Positions 34,354 through 42,178 of a DNA stretch of 45,087 nucleotides are shown piece after piece (positions within the stretch are counted from its first letter, which is position 1; every line of letters begins with the position of its first letter). The DNA is taken from assembly GCA_030066665.1 (NCBI GenBank), contig JASJBD010000015.1:1-45087 (forward strand). The letters run 5' to 3'. The translations under genes were made by a program, and so were the position numbers. The notes beneath the pieces are model-generated. The model saw nothing but the letters and a program-made list of their open reading frames with translations, did not search any database and was not told the DNA's origin. This DNA is from Gammaproteobacteria bacterium. GTDB taxonomy: Bacteria > Pseudomonadota > Gammaproteobacteria > Steroidobacterales > GCA-2729495.

Positions 34354-34918
34354 AAGGGCTACTTACCGCATAAACCAGCAACGTGAACGCGGCTTTACCG
34401 TCACGGAGCTGCTGGTCGTCGTAGTTATCATCGGTTTACTCGCGGTTGTCGCGGTTCCGGCGCTCCGCTCCAGCGATCCAAACAAGCTCGATCTGGCCGC
34501 GACCCAAGTCGCGGAGGCGATTCGTATCGCCCGTGCCGAGTCAATGCGTACCGGCGACCTGTATGGCGCCAGAATCAGCCAGGTCACTCAGCGCGTCGAG
34601 GTCCGTCGCTACAACCCCGCAGACGGCAGCGGCATAGAAACGCTGTATCACCCGGTCGACAAGCAACTCATCGACTTCCATGTCGATGACCTCGCGGGGA
34701 ACGCCGGGATCCTGATGACCAATGCCATCAACGTCTTTGACTATTCGGGCACCGCCAACAAGAAACGAGTGTTCTTTGACGCTCAGGGCATACCTTTCTT
34801 CATTGACTCTGGCGGTCAGTCCTACCAACTGACTTCCGGATCCATTGAACTGAGTCTTGGGACGGATAAGCGATTTGTGATTCTGGCACCGATCACGGGT
34901 CGGGTGACGATCCAATGA
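34346..34918 (+). CDS. Minor pseudopilin, GspH/MshC-like
   Basis: 190 residues. A 16-residue leader (ending RERG) precedes FTVTELLVVVVIIGLLAVVAV, with Glu at +5. The mature part resembles GspH-type minor pseudopilins (VAEAIRIARAESMRTGD). The start codon and ribosome site lie within palindrome A; an in-frame TGA directly upstream and the absence of another start before the cleavage site mean the palindrome must supply the start. It overlaps the next gene by four bases (ATGA). Expected role: part of the pilus tip or priming complex. Confidence 0.9.
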   Translation: MSPRATYRINQQRERGFTVTELLVVVVIIGLLAVVAVPALRSSDPNKLDLAATQVAEAIRIARAESMRTGDLYGARISQVTQRVEVRRYNPADGSGIETLYHPVDKQLIDFHVDDLAGNAGILMTNAINVFDYSGTANKKRVFFDAQGIPFFIDSGGQSYQLTSGSIELSLGTDKRFVILAPITGRVTIQ

Positions 34919-35334
34919 CTGCTTCACGTCAATGCGGCCTGACGTACGTCGAGATCCTGGTTGCGACGCTATTGCTACTGGTCGGCCTCGTGCCGGCGCT
35001 GGATGCGCTGCGGACCGCGACCGTTGGCAGCCGGGTCAATGATTCCTACGTGGCGGCTCAACACCGGCTGGGCGGCCGGCTCGAAGAGGTCCTGGCCGAA
35101 CCATTCTCGGAATTGGACGCTGCCGCAGTGGCCGCCGGATCGCCAACCACACCAACGGACTACTCGGAGGCACCGGGCACGCCCGGGCGCCTGCTGGTGT
35201 TCATTGCTCGTTATGACGGCGACGACGCGGACCTGGATGGTGACCCGTTCACCGGCGGCGACTCGGGGCTGCTGTGGGTGCAGACCGCAATCGAGCAAAC
35301 CACGTACTCGCTCGAAACGCTGATCAGCCAATGA
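34915..35334 (+). CDS. Minor pseudopilin, GspI/PilV/MshD-like
   Basis: 139 residues. A short leader ends QCG, followed by LTYVEILVATLLLLVGLVPAL with Glu at +5. The downstream segment (DSYVAAQHRLGGRLEEVLAEP) is typical of GspI/PilV-like minor pilins. An acidic stretch, DGDDADLDGDPFTGGD, late in the protein could bind calcium and resembles the larger acidic block in the next protein. It starts in the stop of the upstream gene, and its own stop overlaps the next start, so minor pilins of the group are translated in sequence. Confidence 0.88.
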   Translation: MTASRQCGLTYVEILVATLLLLVGLVPALDALRTATVGSRVNDSYVAAQHRLGGRLEEVLAEPFSELDAAAVAAGSPTTPTDYSEAPGTPGRLLVFIARYDGDDADLDGDPFTGGDSGLLWVQTAIEQTTYSLETLISQ

Positions 35335-36317
35335 GCGAACGCACCGCGAATCTTCCTCACAAGGAGACCGGCGTGACGCTGGTGGAACTCCTGGTGACTC
35401 TCGTCATCACGGTGCTGCTGTTCGCCGGCCTGAACAGCATCGTCACAGGTGTACTCGGGTCCCGGGTATACCTGGCGGAGCGTCTGGAGCTGACGCGTGA
35501 GGCCGAGTTTGCGATGGATCGCATGGTGCGAACCGTCAGTCATTCACGTCGGTTACTGGTGCCGATGCCGGACAAGGCCGGGAGCAACTGGCCCGAGAAC
35601 ATTCGGGAGCAGACCGTTCCGGACACAGCACCGGTGGGTGACAGTGTTTATGCAACCGCGATCCTGGCCGTCACTTTGCCGGCGTACTACGACCTGGACT
35701 TCGACGGCATTCCGGACGCGGACGACGATGGCGATGGTCAGATCGACGAAGACCTGCACCGGGACACTACCAATGACTTTGCTACCGGCATCTTCGAAAT
35801 CGACGATGATGGTGACGGCTTTGCCGATGAGGGTGGTAGCTGGTGGGATGACGATGAAAGCAGCGACGCCGACGAAGATCCGATCAATGGTCTCGACGAC
35901 GATAACGACGGGCTGATCGATGAAGACCCACCCGCGGACGTCAATGCTGACGGCGAGCCTGGCCTGTCGGGCGTCGATGATGACGGTGATGGCCTCATCG
36001 ACGAAGGTGATCCTGCAGATGACGACGAGGACGGCGAGAACGACGAGGATTCCTACAACGCCGTGGTCTACGAACTCTACCTCGGAGTCATAGAAGAGCG
36101 TCTGCCGGTTCCATGGGATGAAAACGGTGATGGCAGCGTCAACGGCAGGGATTTCATCTGGTCGACGCTCGCGGAGAATGCGAATTTTCTGCGTTTCGAA
36201 CGCGTGCCAACCCCGGCGGGCCAACCGGAGCTCGTTGACATTACGTTGGGTCTCGCGACGGCGACGGCCGGCACGGTAACCCTGAATACGCGCGTGCGCG
36301 TAGGCGGTGCACTGTGA
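35331..36317 (+). CDS. Minor pseudopilin, GspJ/PilW/MshO-like, with an acidic calcium-type repeat insert
   Basis: I place the start at ATG 35331 (328 residues) because it overlaps the previous stop as ATGA and leaves a leader of normal length (MSERTANLPHKETG) before VTLVELLVTLVITVLL, with Glu at +5. The open frame extends to 35274, but that would lengthen the leader without a ribosome site. Residues about 121-242 are a run of Asp-rich repeats (DADDDGDGQIDED, then DDDGDGFADE, DDDNDGLIDED, VDDDGDGLIDE) of the thrombospondin type 3 kind that bind calcium. DENGDGSVNGRD near 263 looks like an EF-hand loop. A calcium-rich insert in a GspJ-like pseudopilin is unusual and may stiffen the tip or make assembly calcium-dependent. 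Confidence 0.88.
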   Translation: MSERTANLPHKETGVTLVELLVTLVITVLLFAGLNSIVTGVLGSRVYLAERLELTREAEFAMDRMVRTVSHSRRLLVPMPDKAGSNWPENIREQTVPDTAPVGDSVYATAILAVTLPAYYDLDFDGIPDADDDGDGQIDEDLHRDTTNDFATGIFEIDDDGDGFADEGGSWWDDDESSDADEDPINGLDDDNDGLIDEDPPADVNADGEPGLSGVDDDGDGLIDEGDPADDDEDGENDEDSYNAVVYELYLGVIEERLPVPWDENGDGSVNGRDFIWSTLAENANFLRFERVPTPAGQPELVDITLGLATATAGTVTLNTRVRVGGAL

Positions 36318-39300
36318 TTCGGGGACATTCTGTCAGCAGAATGTCCCCCAACCAGTCGGGCATCGCCGTCGTCTCGGTGCTGGTATTCCTGCTGGTGATC
36401 GCGGCGGTCGTGGCCTTGCGCGGTGGTGAGGAACTCGGCGAGATTCAGCTGGCCGCCGCCGACGCCGAGGCTCGCCGCATCGACTACGCGGCACAGGCCG
36501 GCTTGCAGCACGCGCTGTGGCGGGCGCGTGAGAGCGCTTGCCAGGGCGATTTCACCATTCCGCCAACGGCTATCGGGCCGGATACCTACAGCGCGACGAC
36601 TTCGGGTGGCGGTAACAGTTCGTTCTATACGTTGACTGTCGACCAGGATGCGTGGGTTCGCAGTGACAATACCGGTCAAAACAACGGCAACACGAATGAC
36701 CTGCATACCCGCTTCGAGAACGGCAAGATTGAACAATCGCTAGTGCGCTTCGATCTGTCGCCAATTCCGGCCAATGCGCGAATCAATTCTGCTTCGGTTT
36801 TCTTCTATGTCGAACTCAATAAGGAACACCCCGAAGGTTCCATTACACTCCATCGCATCACGGCCGACTGGGCCGAGAACGCCGTGACCTGGGATTCCTT
36901 CAATAGCGGCTACGACGCCGTGCCACTCGGGATGATCCCGGCCCAGGATACTGGTGCCGTCTGGGTGCGGGTCAATATCACCGGGCAGGTGCAAGCCTGG
37001 GTCAATGGCCAACCGAACTACGGCATCTTGCTGAACTCGGTCGCTGAAGGCGTTCACGCGGAGTACACCAGCAAAGAGGGCGCAGGCAATCAACAGCCGC
37101 GGCTGGAGGTTGTGGTGGGCAATACCCCGGTGACACCGCTTAGCATCCAGGCCGATGGCACGCTGGCCAATGGCAAGACGCGCACAATCACTCGTCCGTC
37201 GGCCATTGCGTACCAGGTGCCGTCGGAATACGGAGTAACGTCGGGCGACGGTACTGGCCAGGACGCGATGATCAAACAGGATCTTTGGGGCAACAATCTT
37301 GGCGCGAACGAAGACCTCTGGGTGCAGGATACGTCCGGGGGGAATGGCGATCATGCGTTGCTGCAATTCGATCTGTCCGGCATCCCGCAAGGCGCGCGAA
37401 TCATCGATGCGACGTTGTCTTTGTATCAGCACTGGAACGGCACGCCGGGTGGCACCGTCGGCGTTCACCGGCTGACCAGGGATTGGGATGAAGGCACCCA
37501 GGTCAACGGCCCTGGTGATGGCGCAACCTGGGTTACCTACGATTGGTTCGCTTGGTGGACGAATTCGGGCGGTGATTTCGAAGCCGAGGCCAGTGCGACC
37601 ACGGACATTCCGCCCGGTGGCGTCGGTCGGCACGAATGGGAGTTGGCCAGCCTGGTCGATGGCTGGGTGCAGGGCCGTTATCCAAACTATGGTTTTATCC
37701 TGACGCCGGATTCACCCGGCGCGGACATGGGCTTTTACAGCAGTGACATTGCCGATAGCACTTTACATCCGAGGCTCACCGTGACCTATTCCTGCGCCTG
37801 CGGCACCGCCTGCCTGGCGCCACGGGGATCGGGCAAGATCGCGCTAATCGGCGACGACAACTCGCCGAATTCCGATGACCAGCTCAGAATTCAACTCTTC
37901 GAATCCTGGGGATATGAGGTTGATTTCTACGAGGATCTGGATAGCGATACGATCAACTGGAGCAATTATGATCTGGCCTATATCTCCGAGACGGCCGTCT
38001 CCGGCGACGTGAGTGCCAATGTCGCCAATATTCCGATCGGTGTGGTCAACGAGGAACCCAATCTCTACGATGATTTCGAATTGGCCGGTGATGGAACCGA
38101 GCACGTCGGTTCCAGTATCGACATCACCGATACCAGTCACTACATCACCGCGATATTCCAGCAGGGTGCCTTGTCGATCTACAACGCCGACATGGAAATT
38201 CTGACGGCCAATACGCCGCTCGCCGGTGGTTTGCAGACACTGGGCCAGTACAACGGTCAAGCCAGTTTGACGGCAACGGACGCGGGCGCAGCGACAACCA
38301 GTGGCACGGCTGCCGGTCGCCGTGTGACACTGCCGCTCGGTCAACACGTCCAGGCGAATTTCACTTGGACCCAGTTGAACAATAACGCCCACCTGCTCGT
38401 GCAGCGGGCCATGGCGTGGGCCATGAACGCCGACTTTGTGAGCATCGGCAATCTGCTGATGGTCGTAGGCAATGACGGTAACCTGACCGACCAGGAAGAC
38501 CAAAAGAAGGCGTTAATTGAATCCTGGGGATACACCGTCAGCGTGATCGACGAAGATGACAACCAGGGCGAGTTCGACACGGCACTGGCCGCGAACGACG
38601 TCGTGTTCATCACCGAAGACGTCAATGACGGCGATCTCGGCAACAAGCTCGCCAATGCGACGATCGGCGTCGTCACCGAAGAAGTCAACCAGGCCGATAA
38701 CCTGGGATTCGATACGAATCCCGACTGGGATTCGGGCACGTCGATCAATATCGTCGACAATTCACACTACATTACGCAGCCGTTCAGCACCGGTAACCTG
38801 ACCGTGCTGAACACGAGCGAATCACTTGGATTCACGGACGGCACTTCGGCGCCGGACATGATTATTCTCGGCACGGTCAGCGGCGAGCCGAGTGTCGCGG
38901 CGCTCGAGGCCGGCGCTTCGATCATCGGGGGCGGCACGGCGGCCGGGCGCCGGGTCCTTCTGCCCTGGGGCGGCAACAATATGGACGTCAATTACCTGAA
39001 CGATGACGGGCTGACGATCTTCCGGCGTTCGCTGGAATGGGCGCGTGGAGCAACGATGCCCGGACCGATCGCGCACTGGATGTTCGACGAAACGTCCGGC
39101 ACGATTGCCGACGACGCAATTGGCAACAATGACGGCACCCTGATTGATGGCCCGGTGTGGGCGCAAGGCATCAAAGATGGTGGGCTGCGGTTTGATGGCG
39201 TCGATGATCGGGTCGATGCAGGGACATTCGATGTCACTGGTTCCGGTATCACGATGGTCGGCTGGTTCAACGCGGACGTGATCAGTACCAGTGATCCGCG

Positions 39301-40840
39301 GATTATTTCGAAAGCGAACAGCACCGCGGTGCAGGGGGCCCGGTGGCAGCTCAGCACCTCGAATTCTGGCAGCAATCGTTACCTGCGCATGCGATTGAAG
39401 GCGGGCGGTACGACCGACGAGTTGATCGACACCACCACCAATCTCACCCCTGGGCAGTGGTATTTCGCCGCAGGAACATACAATGCGGCCTCCGGGCGGA
39501 TGACGCTGTACCTGAATGGCGTCGAGATCGCCAGCACTAATCACGCCGTTGGTGGACCGGTCGATACCGACCCGACGGTTTCGGTCGAGATTGGTTCCAA
39601 TGGCACGGCCGAAAGATTCTTCGACGGCATCCTCGATGACGTACGCGTTTACGATCGGCCGTTATCGGCAACCGAAATTGCTGAACTGGCCGTGATACCC
39701 ACGCCGGAACCAATCGCACACTGGATGCTGAACGACGGTGCTGGTACCACGGCGATTGACTCCGTCGGCGGTAACGACGGGACCTTGTACAACGGTCCAA
39801 GCTGGGTGGCCGGCTCCCTGGGCGATGCGCTCGAATTCGATGGCAACAATGATCGGGTGACGACCAACAGTAATTTCACGCCGCCTTCCGCGGGCACGGT
39901 CAGCTTCTGGATGCAGGTTGATGGCCCACCGGGTGCGCACGGCCGGATTCTCGGGCTGCATGACACTTGGGAAATTCGCCACGTCACCACCGGCACCCCG
40001 GATGGCATTCCGTACGGCCTGGTTTTCGATCTCGGTGTGAGCGGTGTCAATACCGAATTCGTCACTACGACAACGATAGATAACCCGGGCCAGTGGTACC
40101 ACATTGCCGCGTCCTACGACACCGCGACCGATGCGTATGCGGTCTATATCGATGGTGTACCGCATACGAGTGGCATTTACTCGTCACCATTGTCGATGCC
40201 AAGTGCGGCTCCGTTATCTCTCGGCACGCGCACGGGATCCTCGAACAACTACGATGGCAAGCTGGACGACGTTCGCATTTACGACCGTGTACTGACCCCG
40301 GCACAAATTGCTGACCTCGCGGCTGGCGGCGGCGGCGGGGGCGGTTGCAGCGGCAATTTCCGCGACGAGTTCAACGCACGTAGTTGGGACGGCGACGATG
40401 GCACGTTAGGTTGGTCGACGGACTGGGTCGAGGTCGGCGAGAGTGACGGGCCCACCAGCGGTGACACGCGAATCACGAATGACACCAGCAACTATCAGCT
40501 GCGGACCAAGGATAACGACAACGGCGGCGAGGGCGTCGAACGCGAAGTCGATCTGACCGGCGCGACGACGGTGACGCTGACCTATGACTACCGCCGCGAG
40601 AGCCTCGATAATTCCAACGATTATACGGCGGTGCTGGTATCCGCTAACGGTGCGTCGGGACCGTGGACAGAACTGACCCGCCACCAGGGCGGCGGCACCG
40701 ACAGCAGTTACCAACCGGCGAGCCACGACATTAGCGGCTCTATCTCCGGCAACACACGCATTCGCTTCCGCACGTCGTCGAACATGGGCGGCAGCGATAT
40801 CGTGTGGTTCGACAACATTGAAATCAGCTGCGGTCCGTGA
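36314..40840 (+). CDS. Giant tip pseudopilin-adhesin: MshP/PilX-like N-terminus, DNRLRE, LamG and jelly-roll domains
   Basis: 1508 residues from GTG 36314 (GTGA overlap with the previous stop); an in-frame ATG at 36341, inside palindrome B, is an alternative start. SGIAVVSVLVFLLVIAAVVAL is a prepilin-type helix lacking Glu at +5, as in GspK/PilX tip subunits. After it come two DNRLRE-type domains (about 105-270 and 300-485), two copies of a domain beginning GKIALIGDD / NLLMVVGND (about 500-690 and 700-905), two LamG domains (about 917-1130 and 1131-1335, each opening with PIAHWM), a glycine linker, and a C-terminal jelly roll (about 1345-1508). In Vibrio-type MSHA clusters MshP and the LamG-bearing MshQ are separate; here they appear fused. 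It likely sits at the pilus tip and binds surfaces or glycans. Confidence 0.9.
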   Translation: MIRGHSVSRMSPNQSGIAVVSVLVFLLVIAAVVALRGGEELGEIQLAAADAEARRIDYAAQAGLQHALWRARESACQGDFTIPPTAIGPDTYSATTSGGGNSSFYTLTVDQDAWVRSDNTGQNNGNTNDLHTRFENGKIEQSLVRFDLSPIPANARINSASVFFYVELNKEHPEGSITLHRITADWAENAVTWDSFNSGYDAVPLGMIPAQDTGAVWVRVNITGQVQAWVNGQPNYGILLNSVAEGVHAEYTSKEGAGNQQPRLEVVVGNTPVTPLSIQADGTLANGKTRTITRPSAIAYQVPSEYGVTSGDGTGQDAMIKQDLWGNNLGANEDLWVQDTSGGNGDHALLQFDLSGIPQGARIIDATLSLYQHWNGTPGGTVGVHRLTRDWDEGTQVNGPGDGATWVTYDWFAWWTNSGGDFEAEASATTDIPPGGVGRHEWELASLVDGWVQGRYPNYGFILTPDSPGADMGFYSSDIADSTLHPRLTVTYSCACGTACLAPRGSGKIALIGDDNSPNSDDQLRIQLFESWGYEVDFYEDLDSDTINWSNYDLAYISETAVSGDVSANVANIPIGVVNEEPNLYDDFELAGDGTEHVGSSIDITDTSHYITAIFQQGALSIYNADMEILTANTPLAGGLQTLGQYNGQASLTATDAGAATTSGTAAGRRVTLPLGQHVQANFTWTQLNNNAHLLVQRAMAWAMNADFVSIGNLLMVVGNDGNLTDQEDQKKALIESWGYTVSVIDEDDNQGEFDTALAANDVVFITEDVNDGDLGNKLANATIGVVTEEVNQADNLGFDTNPDWDSGTSINIVDNSHYITQPFSTGNLTVLNTSESLGFTDGTSAPDMIILGTVSGEPSVAALEAGASIIGGGTAAGRRVLLPWGGNNMDVNYLNDDGLTIFRRSLEWARGATMPGPIAHWMFDETSGTIADDAIGNNDGTLIDGPVWAQGIKDGGLRFDGVDDRVDAGTFDVTGSGITMVGWFNADVISTSDPRIISKANSTAVQGARWQLSTSNSGSNRYLRMRLKAGGTTDELIDTTTNLTPGQWYFAAGTYNAASGRMTLYLNGVEIASTNHAVGGPVDTDPTVSVEIGSNGTAERFFDGILDDVRVYDRPLSATEIAELAVIPTPEPIAHWMLNDGAGTTAIDSVGGNDGTLYNGPSWVAGSLGDALEFDGNNDRVTTNSNFTPPSAGTVSFWMQVDGPPGAHGRILGLHDTWEIRHVTTGTPDGIPYGLVFDLGVSGVNTEFVTTTTIDNPGQWYHIAASYDTATDAYAVYIDGVPHTSGIYSSPLSMPSAAPLSLGTRTGSSNNYDGKLDDVRIYDRVLTPAQIADLAAGGGGGGGCSGNFRDEFNARSWDGDDGTLGWSTDWVEVGESDGPTSGDTRITNDTSNYQLRTKDNDNGGEGVEREVDLTGATTVTLTYDYRRESLDNSNDYTAVLVSANGASGPWTELTRHQGGGTDSSYQPASHDISGSISGNTRIRFRTSSNMGGSDIVWFDNIEISCGP
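36321..36348 (+). repeat. REP-like palindrome B at the start of the giant pseudopilin gene
   Basis: GGGGACATTCTG and CAGAATGTCCCC form a perfect 12-base stem around a TCAG loop. The outer ten bases of each arm are identical to those of palindrome A. The ATG at 36341 lies in the right arm in the same reading frame as in palindrome A, so both genes can begin Met-Ser-Pro from the element. Confidence 0.8.
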
Positions 40841-40841
40841 G

Positions 40842-40857
40842 TGTGAACTGCGTCACA
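40842..40857 (+). promoter_or_regulatory. CRP/Vfr-like binding site upstream of the diguanylate cyclase gene
   Basis: TGTGAACTGCGTCACA matches the CRP consensus TGTGA-N6-TCACA in all ten defined positions, with one more paired base on each side (40841-40858). It lies two bases after the giant pseudopilin stop, in the 189-base gap before the cyclase gene. It has no T tract, so a terminator reading is less likely. Confidence 0.55.
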
Positions 40858-40922
40858 CTGGAGCCGCGCAAGTCAGTTCCGTAAACACACTGGCTTGTCA
40901 TAAGTTGTCCTGAATCTGGACT

Positions 40923-40939
40923 GGTTCACAGTCTGAACC
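40923..40939 (+). promoter_or_regulatory. Inverted repeat GGTTCA-N5-TGAACC before the diguanylate cyclase gene
   Basis: Perfect six-base half sites around CAGTC. The half site TGAACC also makes up the palindrome at 33595-33606 before the pilin gene, so one regulator may bind at both places. It could also be a small RNA hairpin. Confidence 0.35.
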
Positions 40940-41029
40940 CCGTGATTTTCCTTAATCTTCGTTTGGGAAACCGCGTCTGCGGGCTGCCGCGGCGCGTCTA
41001 CATCTTGGGCGAAAGGAAGCGAAAAACGC

Positions 41030-42178
41030 GTGTTCGACAGGGCGAAGCAACTGCTGTCAGCGACCGAATTCCGGCGTAGCGAAGTCACCGACTACGCCCG
41101 CGATTTGATCCTGCCCGAAACGCGGGTCGGTCTTCTGTGGCTCGCGGTACTGTTGCTGGGCTTGCAGTTCGGCATCTGGATCCTGGAGTATCGCGCGGGC
41201 CGTGGCGAGGCCTATTTCTATACCTTTTGTATGCTCAGTCTGTTGAGCGTTCACATGCTGTGGTCCGTCAAGTTTGTCAAGGACACGACCGCGCTGCACT
41301 ACCTGGCGATGGCTTACCTGCTGGTGTACGCGATGGCCACGGTATTGGTCGCGCATCGCGCTGGGACGTTCGACATCGCGCTGATGGCCAGCGCCGTGAT
41401 GCTGATCGTCGTAGTGCCGCTGATTCCGTGGGGATTGCAGGAAGCGGCGGCTGTCACGATCCTGATCTACACGCTGTTTACCGCATCGACGATTGCGGTC
41501 AAAGGGCGCTTCGACGTCGAAACCCTGTTCACGCTGCAGTTCCTGCTGTTTGCGAGCGCGATCATCGTCGTGGTGCTGGTCGCACGTAATGTGCGCGTTC
41601 GCAAGCACGATATCGAGACTCGCTACGATCTGGAGCAGGCGCAGCGCCGTCACGAGCACCTGTCGCTAACCGATCCGTTGACGGGCGCCTTCAATCGCCG
41701 TTTCCTGGATCAGAACTACCAGAGACTGGTCGAAGGCGCCTGCGCCCGCGAGCAACGCCTCGTGCTGGCGTTGCTCGATGTCGATCGTTTCAAGCCGCTG
41801 AACGACACCTTCGGGCATCACTGCGGTGACAGCGTGCTGAAGCAGCTCGTGCGAATTTTGAATGAGAACCTGCCGGGTGACTCCCTGGTGATTCGCCTTG
41901 GCGGCGATGAGTTTGCAGTGCTTTTTACCGGACAAAAGTGTGAGCAGACGATCGATCGCTGCCTGCGACATCTCGAAACGGATCCGGCTGTGCTGCGACT
42001 GACGGAGGGACACCCGGTGACTGTCAGCGCCGGCTTCGCGGTGGCTGCGGAGGACGGCAGTGGCGATACCCTGGATGATGCCTATCGTCGCGCCGATGAC
42101 GAGTTGTATGCGCGCAAACGTGGGCACCGGCCCGATCGAACGCAGCCATCGTTGCCGGAAAGGCCGCAGGAAACATGA
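41030..42178 (+). CDS. Membrane diguanylate cyclase (GGDEF)
   Basis: 382 residues, GTG start with AAAGGA upstream. The first 190 or so residues hold about six membrane helices (LLWLAVLLLGLQFGIWIL and others) of a MASE-like sensor. A short coiled-coil linker leads into the GGDEF domain: LTDPLTGAFNRRF, LDVDRFKPLNDTFGHHCGD and an intact GGDEF at 291-295. The RxxD inhibitory site is absent (PGDS at the equivalent place), so product inhibition is unlikely. It should make c-di-GMP at the membrane, next to a pilus ATPase predicted to bind it. Its stop overlaps the PilM-like gene start (ATGA), placing it in the pilus operon. Confidence 0.94.
   Translation: MFDRAKQLLSATEFRRSEVTDYARDLILPETRVGLLWLAVLLLGLQFGIWILEYRAGRGEAYFYTFCMLSLLSVHMLWSVKFVKDTTALHYLAMAYLLVYAMATVLVAHRAGTFDIALMASAVMLIVVVPLIPWGLQEAAAVTILIYTLFTASTIAVKGRFDVETLFTLQFLLFASAIIVVVLVARNVRVRKHDIETRYDLEQAQRRHEHLSLTDPLTGAFNRRFLDQNYQRLVEGACAREQRLVLALLDVDRFKPLNDTFGHHCGDSVLKQLVRILNENLPGDSLVIRLGGDEFAVLFTGQKCEQTIDRCLRHLETDPAVLRLTEGHPVTVSAGFAVAAEDGSGDTLDDAYRRADDELYARKRGHRPDRTQPSLPERPQET

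Noticed and set aside
35691-36060. Repetitive GAC/GAT-rich DNA as a CRISPR-like or satellite array
   Set aside because: The repetition is at protein level (Asp-rich calcium loops) with variable codons and spacing.
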